Positions 22,573-33,936 of a stretch of 64,000 nucleotides of DNA are shown one piece after another. Below the pieces are notes generated by a model. The model ran no database searches. It was not told where the DNA came from and saw only the letters and a list, made by a program, of their open reading frames with translations. Positions within the stretch are counted from its first letter, which is position 1. Each line of letters opens with the position of its first letter. The position numbers were made by a program, and so were the translations under genes. This stretch comes from Scalesia atractyloides. Taxonomy: Eukaryota; Streptophyta; Magnoliopsida; Asterales; Asteraceae. The stretch covers positions 87,327,563-87,391,562 of the forward strand of contig CAMTDV010000023.1 in assembly GCA_947069175.1 (NCBI GenBank). The letters run 5' to 3'.

Positions 22573-22668
22573 CCCCATCCTGACCCATGCCATGTTATTA
22601 ACTTAACCATCCTAACCTATGCCATGTTATTAACTTAAGCATCCTAACCTATGCCATGTTATTAACTA
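22573..22668. repeat. tandem repeat, three units of about 35 bp
   Basis: Three copies of 'catcctaacctatgccatgt' followed by 'tattaactta'. The matching place in the right arm (near 55575-55645) has only two copies. Confidence 0.8.
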
Positions 22669-23799
22669 AAACCTAATAAACCCATTCTGGCCCATCTAAA
22701 TTTAAATGTTAACCCAAAACAACCCATGACTTTCTTTGTGAAGTCCATATCAACCCAAATGTAGACCCTTGGGCCAAAATTGCCAGGTCTAAATATGACC
22801 ATACAAAACAGCTATTTTTGGATTAGAAAAGAGTGGTAGAGATGACAATTGTAGTTTTTACGCTTAACACGAGAACCGAAAGAATCGTAGTACTCTATTG
22901 AATAAGTCTGTCAGTTTACAGGATGTAAATTTCTATTCAGTAATTTAGAAGGAATTGCATCGTTGCGGTTTTTTCAATTAACCATGCATCTACTTGATAA
23001 AGCTGGTGATAAATTATGGTTAATTACTGATGAAAAATACAAATTCGTGAGTGGTGATGAACTTGATCCTGTATTATAATGGCTGCCTTGACCCCTTTAT
23101 GAGCAAGTTTAGGTGCAGTAGTGCTCAACCAATAATCAACTAATAGTTTAATGACCTGGGAATTTCTCTTAGATGCTACCAAAACAATGTTACACTTTTG
23201 ATGATCAAAGGCAACCCATTTGACATATAAACATCAAAAACCAACTACTATATGGGTGTAGGTTGATTAATTTGGAATCAATATGGATGCATTCATGTGC
23301 AAGTTTAATTCTTTACATACCAACCTTTACTCTCTTTTTTTGGTATTTTCTTTGTAGGGGTAAACCATTTTTATTTTTTTACAATTCAAACATAAGTTAA
23401 AAGCTATAGTTGCATCAGACAAGCTAAGAAATTTTGTGTAGCATGATTAATTTGGACTGAGTTTGGATATTCTTTAAATACCAACTATTTCGTTTTCTAT
23501 TTCTCTGTATTATTAGGTTAAACTGTTTTTATTCTGTCTCTTTTCAATGTATTTGTTCCGATTTTGTTTCATTAGGTATGAAACGCCTTTGAAGGGAACA
23601 ACATTCAAGTATGGATGTTAAGAAGCTCATTTGGGTCAGATCCACAGTCTTAAAAAGCTTCGGTCGTGGGGATTCCATATATATTCATGCATTTTGAACT
23701 CTAGAAAGCAATAGCTTTAGTTGTATTTTGTGTGTACTCAAAAAGCTGAACTTTTACTTTTATGTATGTGTATAGTTATTGTAGTATTTTGCGTTGTGG

Positions 23800-23836
23800 A
23801 GAGCCGCGCCGCAACGCGCGCTAGACGAACTACTAG
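23800..23836 (+). other. Helitron-like 3' terminus
   Basis: A GC-rich hairpin-forming stretch (GCCGCGCCGCAACGCGCGC, 23803-23821) is followed 11 nt later by CTAG and then T. Plant Helitrons end with such a hairpin, a short spacer and CTRR, inserted before T. The right arm has the same structure at 54413-54447 on the minus strand. No 5' TC end or Rep/helicase was found, so at most a non-autonomous element is present. Confidence 0.5.
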
Positions 23837-24552
23837 TTTATACTAATACTCATTTAACAAACTCTTAACCCTTTTTAGAACTTTCACTTTGCCCCTTATA
23901 GAATTAACATATAACTATTGAGGTAGAACCCATATCACACATATGTACATTCGTGCATATATATGTGTGTGTCTGTGTGTTTCAGGAGTTACCTCAAGAT
24001 ATTGGAGAAGCGTTGTGTGATGGTCTCATTGTTCATGCTTTTATGCACAAATGAGTTCAGTTTTACATTGTATTTGATGGTCTCATTATCCATGCTTTTA
24101 TGCAAACGTATGAAGGGTACCTCGCAACCCATGGCAGAGGCAACCAAATTTCACAACAATCAGTCAGTAAGTTGACGATTTATAAACGAATAGTTGGGTT
24201 TTAAGTGAGTTATCGATAACATGTTTAATGATGAGTATGAGTGTGACAAATAACTAATATATTGTATCAATATTAATATTATTATAACTAACATGTAAAT
24301 TAGAAACGAAAAAAAACAAAAACAAAAATATAAAAGATATTTTTTTCTAAATAGTTAAATGGGTTAATGGGTCAACCAGTTTTTTATACGGGTCAACCTG
24401 AGCCTGACCCGTCTTTAATACGGGTCAACCCGAACCCGAACTGTTTTTTTCGTGTCGGGTTGACAGGTCGTGTCAAGAATTGCCGCCCCTAGCCGACAGA
24501 ACACGATACAATATGTACTGCCAACGTGCATGTCAAAATATTCAAGTGATTC

Positions 24553-25033
24553 TTAAATTTTAGAAAGATGGTAGTGAATTACACGGTGTAGTCTTCGAAA
24601 CGTTCATCCACACGTACAGAGGCGGTCAAACTGGCTGGTTTTTGACAACAATCTTTAGCATTTCCTTACTTTCTGGGAGCGTGCAAAAGGAATCAATAGT
24701 TGTTGCTTTGATTTTTTTTTCTGAACCAAAAAAAAAAAAAACAAAACACAAAATTGTTAAGATGAAAAATATAGTAATTTTATTTAATGTAAAATACAGA
24801 AACCTTTTCTTAGTCGGGGGCTCCAAAGACCCCGGTGAAGGGGTAATCCGTTTCGGATGCAACTCCACCGTTTATAATTGCGTATTTAAACACACGACAT
24901 GGGGGACCTCCAACTTTACCTTCATCCTCAGCTTTCAGGCAGTCCATGACTTTTTGGACTGATATCGGTATCAAGTTGCCAGTAACGATTTGGTTTGCTC
25001 CTTCAATGGATTTGAGCGTCCCAATGATTCAAC
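24553..25033 (-). pseudogene. papain-type (C1A) cysteine protease fragment, left copy
   Basis: On the minus strand the text starts near the catalytic Cys (AC, then a stop where Trp is expected). It continues IGTLKSIEGANQIVTGN, then VQKVMDCLKAEDEGKV and VFKYAIINGGVASETDYPF, matching the papain order of active-site helix, L-S-x-Q-x-x-x-D-C segment and N-G-G-x-x-x-E-x-x-Y-P. A gap of about 110 bp follows, like an intron, and then LPESKEMLKIVVKNQPV. It ends at TAA (24555). The catalytic His and Asn regions are missing. Captured gene fragment inside the duplicated arm; non-functional. Confidence 0.75.
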
Positions 25034-25210
25034 ATGCACCTTTATTCATTCATGTACCAAATCAGTATAAAAGACATACAGTATTCATGTAAAAAAAGAT
25101 TAATAAGAATCTGATTTACAAACTCATTGTTGTAATTATATTTGCTGTTGTTCCTTATATGCTGGGGATACTATAGGGCAAGGGTATTTTGGGCAGTTTC
25201 ATCATCATGT

Positions 25211-25428
25211 TGAGTTTTATAGGCCTAATGGGTTATTAGATAGTTTGTGGTATGATAAATGGCAAGGGCAATTTTGGAAGATTGACAGAGTTTTGGTCAG
25301 TCAGATTTGGAATCAAAATAAATGTGTTGACTTCTTACACCGGGACTTTGAGTGTTCTGTTTAGCTGTGTCGATCATTACAGATTCTTGTGTTCTAATGT
25401 ACTATTGGATGGGCCAAGTTATTCATAT
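25211..25428. other. spacer with GGGCAAGGGTATTTTGGG-like motifs
   Basis: Related short motifs occur at 25175 ('gggcaagggtattttggg') and 25258 ('ggcaagggcaattttgg'). They recur at 25438 and 33928 around the LINE, and at 34067 ('gggccagggatattttggga'). No gene. Confidence 0.4.
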
Positions 25429-25446
25429 GACTAATAAAGGGCAGGG

Positions 25447-26103
25447 TGAAAGAAGACCCGTAGCAGATGTGGGCAAGGATCATTTATGCTATTCACGGCC
25501 CTAAAAAGGCTGCAAAAGTCATCCCGTACAACAAATCAATAGCTGGTTGGTGGAAGGATATAGCTACTGTTGAGGGGCTTTTGTGGAATAGAGGTCAAAG
25601 ATAAAATGAGGGTCGAATTAGGCGTCAGTGACTCGGTTTCATTTTGGTACTGGACGGGGCAAGGGTCTCTTAATCTGTTATTTCCCCATATTTTCAGGCT
25701 GGCGGCCAACAAAGATGTCATAGTAGTGGTCGAACGTACGGAGGCTGCAGGAAGTGAAACCTGATGGCGATGGGACAGGGATAGATATCCTAATTCGAAT
25801 ACTATTGGATTGAGACGGGCAAAATTATGTGGCTTCTTCAACAAGTAAGGGTCTCGGGCGGCTAAAGAGAGTTGGGTGTGGGTCAATGACGAGGGGCAAA
25901 AGTTTTCTACCAAAAGCGTTCATTGAGAAATCGAGTTGAAGTCGCATGTTCCTAGCGATGCTAGTTCATTTAAATGGCCCCACTACAAGTCAATTACCTT
26001 GGGTGGCGGGCTAATATGGGGAAGTGGCTGCCAAGGCAGCCTTAGTGAGGTGGGGCATGCGATACAGAACGTCATTTGCAGCAGATGGAAACGGAAAAAG
26101 TGA
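25447..26103 (+). pseudogene. LINE C-terminal region (RT zinc-binding type), first part
   Basis: The frame reads IIYAIHGPKKAAKVIPYN (near 25470), IAGWWKDIATVEGLLWNRG, then SVSFWYWTGQGSLNLLFP (near 25640-25690), LFPHIFRLAANKDV and, later, WVWVNDEGQKFSTKSVH (near 25870-25925). This is the order of the region after the RT in plant non-LTR elements (zf-RVT type). Frameshifts and stops interrupt it. Codon use is unlike the surrounding AT-rich DNA. Confidence 0.75.
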
Positions 26104-26181
26104 TCATATATTTTAAAATGTTTTTCTGATTCAGTTTCTCTCTAAATGAGGAGCCTACCATGAAAGCTGAGTTAGACTTAT

Positions 26182-28009
26182 TGACATGCGTGAATTAAAT
26201 ATATTTTCATTATTATAATTTTTATTCACACAGATTAGTTTTAAAATAGTTTTTACTTAAAACCAACTACACACACATAGGGCAGGTGTACCCGTCAGGT
26301 GGTAGTATAGTTCATGGTAAGAACCGGATATCAATCCGTGGACTCGGTGTCTCAGTACTAAATTTTCGTTACTTTTAAACTGTTTCGATCAATGAGTTGA
26401 TTTCTTGATTGTTTTTAAACTATCATGCAAGGATAAAATTAACTAAATTAATTAACAAGAACAATATCTAAGAAAGGTTGCTTGAATTAAGTATCAACTA
26501 ATAAACATATGACAACTTTTAAGGAAAATAATGGTGATGCAAGTCTTAAAATCAACTAAGTATCCAATCAAGGTCCCCTAGTTTTATAAATCTTGGGAAA
26601 ATTATAATGAACAATATTTTAATCACCTAAGATTCATTCTTTAACTTCTCTTGCTAAATTGATGTTAATCTTTAATAATGAGTTAATTGTTAATCAAAAC
26701 TCCTAACTCTACAAATTAAGAAAAAGTAACATGAACAACACATTAATCACCCTAACTTGGTTTCAAGTAAATGGTATCTTCAACAAGCTCTTAACGTGAA
26801 CACAAGTATGGTCATGCTAAACAACAACTTTGGCCTAAATCATCAATCCAACATGAACACAAACCATAGAATTCATATAAACATTCATAAGATCTTTACA
26901 AATCCAAATGCAAGAATTCATACTCATATTCAAATCATCATCCTAATCATGTTAGCAATTACATTCCTGGTTTCATGCTATGAATCAAATCAATCAACTA
27001 ACAAGATTCAATAATCATAATCTCTACATGGGCTTTCCAACACTACATGTAAATTTTTTATGATCAAACATTCAAGAATAATAACTTTAAACATGAACAT
27101 GCATTCCAAGAAACTTGAATAAATACCATCATGGAGATTAACATACAATAATCACCACATCTATTTCCATATTGTCAAGTGTTCATTAGCTTCAACAAAA
27201 TTCAAACAACACAATTGTTTAGCCTAGAAGGCTCATGATAACTAAGACAAACATAAAATAATATGGATTGTGCATGAATAACAAGTGAAATACTAGTGTT
27301 TAAGACAAGGTAATTAGCTAAATGAGTTGGATTATCAAGTGAACAACCTCCTAAAGGCTCCTTCTTCAATCTCCAAGCTTCCAAGATCAGCTTCTTGAGA
27401 GAGAAATCCACCCAAATTCTCCAACTCTTCTTCAAATTAGTTGAATTCACGTATTTAAGCTACTGGGCATTTGCACGACCTGCTACCTTTTGGCACGGTC
27501 GTGCTTGGTAAGTGTTAGGTGCCTTTCTGAGTTGTTGACCAAGTTTGATGCCAAATCCGGAAAGATCCCACTAAAATTTCCCCGAGGAGGCACGACCGTG
27601 CCACCATTTTGGCACGGTCGTGCTTATCGATATCGCACTAGGAAATGACTAAGTTGAACTCGGAAACTAGCTGATCAGAGCCTGTGATTGCACGCGCATG
27701 GTCGTGCTTGGGGTTGCACGGTCGTGCCAAGTGTTGATTTGGCTCGGATTGTGCAGTCTTATGATAGTGCTTTGATAGTGCCGACTTCTTGATGCTTGGA
27801 CACGGTCGTGCCATATCTGGCAATTTGGCAGAAATGTTCATTTTTGCTCCAATTTGCTCCAAAAGCCTTTGTTTCTTTACCGGACCGAAGCCCGGACCTG
27901 CATTTTCACAAATAACTCAAATGAGTATCTAAATCAATGAAAAAACAACGAATTTCGCATTAATGGGGGATATTTGACGTTTAAAAGATGTATAAATTCT
28001 TATACATCA
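26182..28009 (-). repeat. 3' LTR of the Tat-type element
   Basis: TGACATGCG...TACATCA, 1828 bp, highly similar to 30210-32064 with small indels. It holds an array of GGCACGGTCGTGC motifs in both orientations at 27470-27830. Just outside, the element's sense reads AGTGTGGGGATGTT, a polypurine tract. Confidence 0.9.
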
Positions 28010-29706
28010 AACATCCCCACACTGAACTTTGGTTGTCCTCAAACAAACTAAAGTAAACAAAATTCTATCTTGCAATCATCTCAACTAGCGTTATATAAGC
28101 ACAAATAAATAACTTGGGTATAACAAAACGGATTACTCGACATAAAAGAAAAAACCAAAAAGTATATGAAATATGGATATGAGCAATGATTCATCTCGGC
28201 ATCCCTACAAGTTCACCTTACATCCTCACAATGTTCACACACACTCGGCTAAAATATAGGGAAATACAATTCAATGAGTATGTTTAGAACACTCGATGCC
28301 AAGACAATGACTATGCGAATAAAGTTGTATAAGGATCAAATCTAAACATTAACCAACACATATCAGAAATCAAGAGGTCTTGTGTGGATTGTAATTTGGC
28401 TAGGGTCAAGGGTGTGGAAATGGATTTACTAAAAGTGGCTAAAATGGCTAAAGACCCGAAGGCTCGACTAACTTGAAGTGAAGAAAGATAAAACTATCCA
28501 AATAACTAACCGAGAGCTAGCAAACCGCTTGGATGTATCCGCAAAATTGCTCTAGCAAAGCCAATTGACGCGGGTTTTTTTTTATTCATCACTTTAGAGG
28601 GAACTAAGTACGTCTACTTAGATAAAAACTCCAAGCTATGATGTTATGACTAATAAATTGATAAACTATACAAGAAAGCTTACAAGTTAGTCTTAACCGG
28701 ATCGGACTTTAAACCCAAAAAAAATGTGGTTTCAAAAAGAAAAGGCTAAATTGGCTGATTGTGATATTTAGTGGTTTATATGAAATGAAAGGGAGAGACT
28801 CAAATTGGTTTAACTAAGGGTTGATTTGGGTGTAAGGATAATTGAAATTGGTTAAAAATAAAAGGTTTCCTACTGCCTCAATCATTTTTATGTTATGTGC
28901 TTGCTTTGTGTTCTCAAAATGCATGCCTAACACAAGTTCTAAATCGCGAAAGTCATCCGGCGCACTCAATTTTTGCCCGCAAAAACATGAGCAAAAATAA
29001 TTCTAAAGCTATAAGGCTCAAAAATAACTCACGGAAACAGGCGTATTGGGTAATTATGCAAGGCAAACAGGTAAAATTTTGCTTGATTTCTCACGCTCAA
29101 TTTTATACAAAAAAGATTACTAAATGGTAACTTTTATTCGAGCAAATCCTTTTTGTTCACCTTTGTGAATTTATCAAAAACTTTTAGATTTATATAAAAC
29201 TTGTGTTGAGTTGATTATTCAAGAGAGTTTTGTTATTATTAATATTATTAATATATTATTATTAATTATTTTTTTTTCAAACAACCATAAACAAGCTTAA
29301 CCACCTCCCCACACTTGAATTGTACATCGTCCACGATGTACAAAAAAAATGAAGCATAATGCAATGCAATAGTATAGCAGTGGATGAAGGGGAATACGAA
29401 AACTTCCCTGGTTTGCAAAGGCTAGAAATGGAGCGAAAGAAGGTAATATGAAACATTCCAACACACCACTGCACCATCCAACGACTGGATATCATCAATT
29501 TCAAAACTCACACTTGCAAACCTGATCAAGATTACCATAAACAACCCAACCCAACAATCCCTTATCATAGTTCAAAAATTAAACCACTAAATAAAAATAA
29601 AAAATGTACGAAATTTAAAGCAACAACGGAGAGTGTACGGACAGTCCAAAATGGTACACCCCTCAAACATAGAAATGCAAATGAAAGTACGACAGGAGCT
29701 GTAAGA
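28010..29706 (-). other. internal non-coding region of the Tat-type element
   Basis: About 1.7 kb without recognisable coding. Near 28011-28040 the plus strand reads 'catccccacactgaacttt', typical of the untranslated 3' region of Tat and Athila elements. Short open stretches (28897-29130, 29277-29504) have no recognisable features. Confidence 0.6.
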
Positions 29707-30060
29707 TCAGGGTCGGCCGCCAGATCCTGAAGGACCGGTATCGTCCCGGCGGTCAAACCTGGATCTCCTAGTGAAGTGCGGCGGCGGCTGTGTGTACGGA
29801 TGACCGAGCGAGCTTGCTAGATGTTGCTGAGACCCGAATAACCAGTCGAAGCTATGCCTACTTTGCTCGTACATATCTTCCATAAAATTACCCTGACGAT
29901 GCTGCTCAGCGCGGATCAAGTCCACGTCGTGTCGTACAGCTTGTTGCTCCAATGCTAGCCCATCCATTCTTCTTCAAAGATCCACCGTAGACGGTTCATG
30001 CGGACCATACGCACCTGCTGGTAAACCACCACCAAACAAGAGCTCCCAACTTAGGCTTCC
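29707..30060 (-). pseudogene. gag-like fragment of the Tat-type element
   Basis: An open stretch (29967-29707) includes MDGLALEQQAVRHDVDLIRA and FDWLFGSQQHLASSLG, with charged, Gln-rich helix-like text resembling Athila/Tat gag C-termini. The same frame extends upstream through one TGA (near 29977) to SWELLFGGGLPAGAYGPHEP. No gag core or zinc knuckle is visible. Confidence 0.45.
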
Positions 30061-30186
30061 AAAGCCCTGGCCTTTTTTTCTTTCTTTTTTTTTCAATTAA
30101 TCATGCGAGACAAATAAAAACAACTAGACAAAACTTTTTACACAGATTTAACAAGTAACTCCAACCATTCTTGAGAAGACCTGAGT

Positions 30187-30203
30187 CCCCGAAAACGGCG
30201 CCA
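30187..30203 (-). other. primer-binding site, tRNA-Asp type
   Basis: The minus strand reads TGGCGCCGTTTTCGGGG beside the right LTR. It is two mismatches from the TGGCGCCGTTGCCGGGG complement of plant tRNA-Asp, the usual primer of Tat and Athila elements. Confidence 0.8.
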
Positions 30204-30209
30204 AAAACT

Positions 30210-32064
30210 TGATGTGCGTGAATAAAATATATTTTCATTATTATATTTTTGTTCACACAGATTAGGTTTTAAAATATTTTTACTTAAAAGCAACTACATA
30301 CACATAAGGCAAGTGTACCCGTCAGGTGGTAGTATAGTTCACTGGTAAGAACCGGATATCAATCCGTGGACTCGGTGTCTCAGTACTAAATTTTCATTAC
30401 TTTTAAACCTGTTTCGATCATGAGTTGATTTCTTGATTGTTTTTAAACTATCATGCAAGGATAAAAATTAACTAAATAATTAACAAGAACAATATCTAAG
30501 AAAGGTTGCTTTTGAATTAGAGTATCAACTAATAAACATATGACAACTTTTAAGGAAAAATAATGGTGATGCAAGTCTTAGAACAACTAAGTATCCAATC
30601 AAGGTCCCCTAGTTTTATAAATCTTGGGAAAATTATAATGAACAATATTTTAATCACCTAAGATTCATTCTTAATTCTCTTGCTAAATTGATGTTAATCT
30701 TTAATAATGAGTTAATTGTTAATCAAAACTCCTAACTCTACAAATTAAGAAAAGTAACATGAACAACACATTAATCACCCTAACTTGGTTTCAAGTAAAT
30801 GATATCTTCAACAAGCTCTTGACTGAACACAAGTATGGTCATGCTAAACAACAACTTTGGCCTAAATCATCAATCCAACATGAACACAAACCATAGAATT
30901 CATATAAACATTCATAAGATCTTTACAAATCCAAATGCAAGAATTCATACTCATATTCAAATCATCATCCTAATCATGTTAGCAATTACCATTCCTGTTT
31001 CATGCTATGAATTAAATCAATCAACTAACAAGATTCAATAATCATAATCTCTACATGGGCTTTCCAACACTACATGTAAATTTTTATGATCAAACATTCA
31101 AGAATAATAACTTTAAACATGAACATGCATTCCAAGAAACTTGAATAAATACCATCATGGAGATTAACATACAATAATCACCACATCTATTTCCATATTG
31201 TCAAGTGTTCATTAGCTTCAACAAAATTCAAACAACACAATTGTTTAGCCTAGAAGGCTCATGATAACTAAGACAAACATAAAATAATATGGATTGTGCA
31301 TGAATAACAAGTGAAATACTAGTGTTTAAGACAAGGTAATTAGCTAAATGAGTTGGATTATCAAGTGAAACAACCTCCTAAAGGCTCCTTCTTCAATCTC
31401 CAAGCTTCCAAGATCAGCTTCTTGAGAGAGAAATCCACCCAAATTCTCCAACTCTTCTTCAAATGAGCTGAATTCACGTATTTAAGCTACTGGGCATTTG
31501 GCATGACCGTGCTACCTTTTGGCACGGTCGTGCTTGGTAAGTGTCAGGTGCCTTTCTGAGTTGTTGACCAAGTTTGATGCCAAATCCGGAAAGATCCCGC
31601 TAAAAATTCCCCGAGGAGGCACGACCGTGCCACCATTTGGCACGGTCGTGCTTATCTATATCGCACTTGGAAATGACTAAGTTGAACTCGAGAAACTAGC
31701 TGATCAGAGCCTGTGATTGCATGCGCACGGTCGTGCTTGGGGTTGGCACGGTCGTGCAAAGTGTTGATTTGGCTCGTATTGTGCAGTCTTATGATAGTGC
31801 TTGTGATAGTGCCGACTTCTTGATGCCTGGCACGTCGTGCCAATGGTTGGCACGGTCGTGCCATATCTGGCAATTTGGCAGAAATGTTCCATTTTTGCTC
31901 CAATTTGCTCCAAAAGCATTTGTTTCTTTATCGGGCCGAAGCCCGGACCTGCATTTTACAAATAACTCAAATTGAGTATCTAAATCAATGAAATCACAAC
32001 GAATTTCTGCATTAATGGGGGATATTTGACTTAAAAGATGTATAAATTCTTATACTATACATCA
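30210..32064 (-). repeat. 5' LTR of the Tat-type element
   Basis: TGATGTGCG...TACATCA, 1855 bp, paired with 26182-28009. The GGCACGGTCGTGC motif array recurs at 31495-31865 and has extra copies compared with the other LTR (for example near 31828-31862). Confidence 0.9.
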
Positions 32065-32515
32065 CTCATCTCTTTGAACCCAACCGAATTTCTAGTTACA
32101 AAAGCTATGGTGTCCCACTTGTTTGATAATGATCTAACAAAACGACTATTTAATGTCGAATTTCCAAACTCAACATTAACCAATTTTAGCTCACTAATAA
32201 GACAGCTAGATCTTTCAAACTGATGGGTTAATGACTCTCCTTTCACACTACAAAACGTTTCATATTTTGATTCAAAACCTCTCTGTTGTTTTCAATTACT
32301 TCCTCAGTCCCACCAAATTGCTCTTTCAAAGCATCCCATAACTCCTTTGCAGTGTTGCAATGCAACAGGCTAGCATAGATATCGTTTGGCAATGTAGAGG
32401 TCACGATGCTAAATGCCTTTGCATCTAGCTCGATTTTTTGGAAATCTTGCTCGGAGTAATTTTCAGGATTCTTTGGTACTTGGACTTTAGGGTCCGCTGT
32501 ACTCGGTATCATTGG
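32065..32515 (-). pseudogene. copia gag (UBN2-type) fragment
   Basis: ATG at 32512 begins MIPSTADPKVQVPKNPENYS. Then come DAKAFSIVTSTLPNDIYASL and AKELWDALKEQFGGTEEV, the conserved start of plant copia gag. In a second frame (32246-32055) the text continues SLTHQFERSSCLISELKLVN and FVRSLSNKWDTIAFVTRNS. One frameshift separates the parts near 32245, and the Tat-type element interrupts after GFKEM. Confidence 0.85.
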
Positions 32516-32815
32516 AACATGAGGTCAAAAGATGCCGACTTCCAGCAACCGGTGTTTTGCTGAGCAAGAACGTGACCCATCCGTCTCTGCTAGATATTGT
32601 ACTCTGATCTGATGAGAATCGGTGGTTTAAACATGTTGTCGGTATTGTGAGGATCTTGTGATATTTCCGATTGTTTGTAAAACACGTTTTTGTTTATACT
32701 ACTTTGAACATAAATAAACTTTTACTCTGTTTTCAATCCAACGAGCAAACGAATTAGCAGTGAGAGTTGATTTGTTCAAATCAAATTGATTGTTAAATCA
32801 AATTCGATTGATCAA

Positions 32816-33527
32816 GCTCTGATACCAATTGTTAGGATCTGAGTTTGATATTGTTGTGAATGTTTAAGATGAAATCAATGGAAGTGGATAAACATGTATG
32901 GATAGTACAACGAAAATAGTAAACTTTGTATTCACAAGAATAGGAAGATTGCGTTCACTAACATGCTTTTTATGAATCAATTGTTTACGTGCATGAAAGA
33001 TTACAAACTCCCCCTCAGGCTAAGATCACTCTGATTTGCTTGTACACAAAATGTCAAGATGAATTGATAGTGATAGTGATCAATTGAACAATACACACAC
33101 TGTTTTATTTATAGAACAGAGCAAACCACTGAGTATCTTATGCTGACGTCACATTAAAAGTGACATGTAACAAACTAAAACAAACTACAACATCTGCTAA
33201 GCTAAACACTGCTATAAACTATACAATACAAAGTCTGATAGAAAACACTGATAAGACATCCTCTGTTGGGCTTCAACAGAGCTTTGCCTTGGCATACCTT
33301 TGAGTCTTTTACAGAGCTTTACCTTGACAGACCTTAGTTTTAGTCTTCAGCAGAGCTTTGCTTTGGCAGACCTTAGCTTTAGTCTTCAGCAGAGCTTTGC
33401 CTTGACAGACCTTTGAGTCTTCATTAGAGCTTGGCTTCAGCAGATGTTCATTTATTATAAGGATCAGAGGTTGTAGAATATTTTGGCTTTCTATCATTTG
33501 TTCTTTTGTAAGGTTCAATTTCTAACA
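32816..33527 (-). repeat. copia 5' LTR and initiator-Met primer site
   Basis: The LTR spans 32830-33527 (698 bp). In sense it starts TGTTAGAAATTG and ends with TCCTAACA. TGGTATCAGAGC follows at 32827-32816, a perfect initiator tRNA-Met primer site. A TATA box (CTATAAATA) lies at 33114-33106. A tandem repeat of about 46 bp with 'cagagctttgccttg' covers 33280-33450. Confidence 0.85.
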
Positions 33528-33918
33528 TTGGTGGATGGAAATTCATGTGATGTGTGAAATTACATCAGTTAGTCATGTTCTAGAACATGTAACAACTCAG
33601 ATTGGATCCAAAAAGTGGAGAAAAATTGTTCACAAGGTTACTTTGGGTTATCTGTGGAGGATTTGATTGGCTTGGCTCACAACGACAAGGCGTTTAATGG
33701 TAACATGGTTCCGCTGTCGAAAACTATTGATGCGATACTTATCTTTGGTTGAACAACAGGGCGTCCAACAAAGTTATAGATTGGCAAAAATGGATCGATT
33801 TTGACATTTGTATGATCGTTTGATTTTGTTTGCTTGTTGCCGTTTGTTTTTCCTGTTTGTATCTCAGCTTCTTGATGACCACTATATTAATGTATATTCG
33901 TTGTTGTTCAAATAAAAA
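33528..33918 (+). pseudogene. LINE 3' end, second part
   Basis: The text includes KKWRKIVHKVTLGYLWRIWL and AWHNDKAFNGNMVPLSKTID, the Trp-rich end of plant LINE ORF2. A stop follows and then about 150 bp of 3' UTR ending in 'caaataaaaa'. It continues the 25447-26103 fragment across the nested elements. Confidence 0.8.
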
Positions 33919-33936
33919 GACTAATAAAGGGCAGGG

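Larger units (their letters stand above)
21890..25210 (+). repeat. left arm of a 3.3-kb inverted duplication
   Basis: This segment recurs as its reverse complement at 46813-56323 with a 6.3-kb insertion removed. Landmarks in both arms include the 'gaacacgaacaagacc' block (21910; right arm near 56290), the 'aacatggcatagg' tandem repeat, the Helitron-like end, the 'ggtctcattgttcatgcttt' block (24021; 54240), the 'cgggtcaacccgaaccc' block (24420; 47560) and the cysteine-protease fragment. Diverged by scattered substitutions and indels. Confidence 0.85.
26182..32064 (-). mobile_element. pol-less Tat-type LTR element (LARD-like) nested in copia gag
   Basis: Two full LTRs flank about 2.2 kb of internal DNA with a gag-like fragment but no protease, RT or integrase. 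The primer site lies beside the right LTR, which sets the minus-strand orientation. Flanks CTTAT (26177-26181) and CTCAT (32065-32069) fit a 5-bp target duplication with one mismatch. Removing the element and one flank restores copia gag text in frame (KEM then SLTQLSW). It would need proteins from another element to move. Confidence 0.85.
26104..33527 (-). mobile_element. Ty1/copia remnant (5' LTR and gag) inserted in the LINE
   Basis: Read on the minus strand: 5' LTR (33527-32830), primer site (32827-32816), gag (32515-32065) and, after a nested Tat-type element, a short gag continuation (26181-26104). Pol and the 3' LTR are missing, so the element is cut off at its 3' side where LINE sequence resumes. 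Gag is of the UBN2/DUF4219 kind typical of copia elements. Confidence 0.8.
25429..33936 (+). mobile_element. 5'-truncated LINE with 18-bp target-site duplication, internally disrupted
   Basis: GACTAATAAAGGGCAGGG occurs exactly at 25429-25446 and at 33919-33936. Between them the LINE 3' coding region occupies 25447-26103 and 33528-33918, split by nested retroelements. The 3' end reads 'caaataaaaa' just before the second repeat, a short A-rich tail. The long exact duplication plus A-rich end is the mark of target-primed insertion. The endonuclease and RT domains are absent, so the copy was 5'-truncated on insertion. Confidence 0.85.

Noticed and set aside
23963..24175. 70-codon frame (MVSLFMLLCTNEFSF type) conserved in both duplication arms (also 54331-54116)
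   Set aside because: Its conservation is explained by the segmental duplication. The protein is two copies of a 57-bp DNA repeat and resembles nothing I know.
26757..27014. Asn/His/Ile-rich open frame, also at 30835-31041
   Set aside because: It lies inside the two LTRs of the Tat-type element. The duplication reflects the LTR pair.
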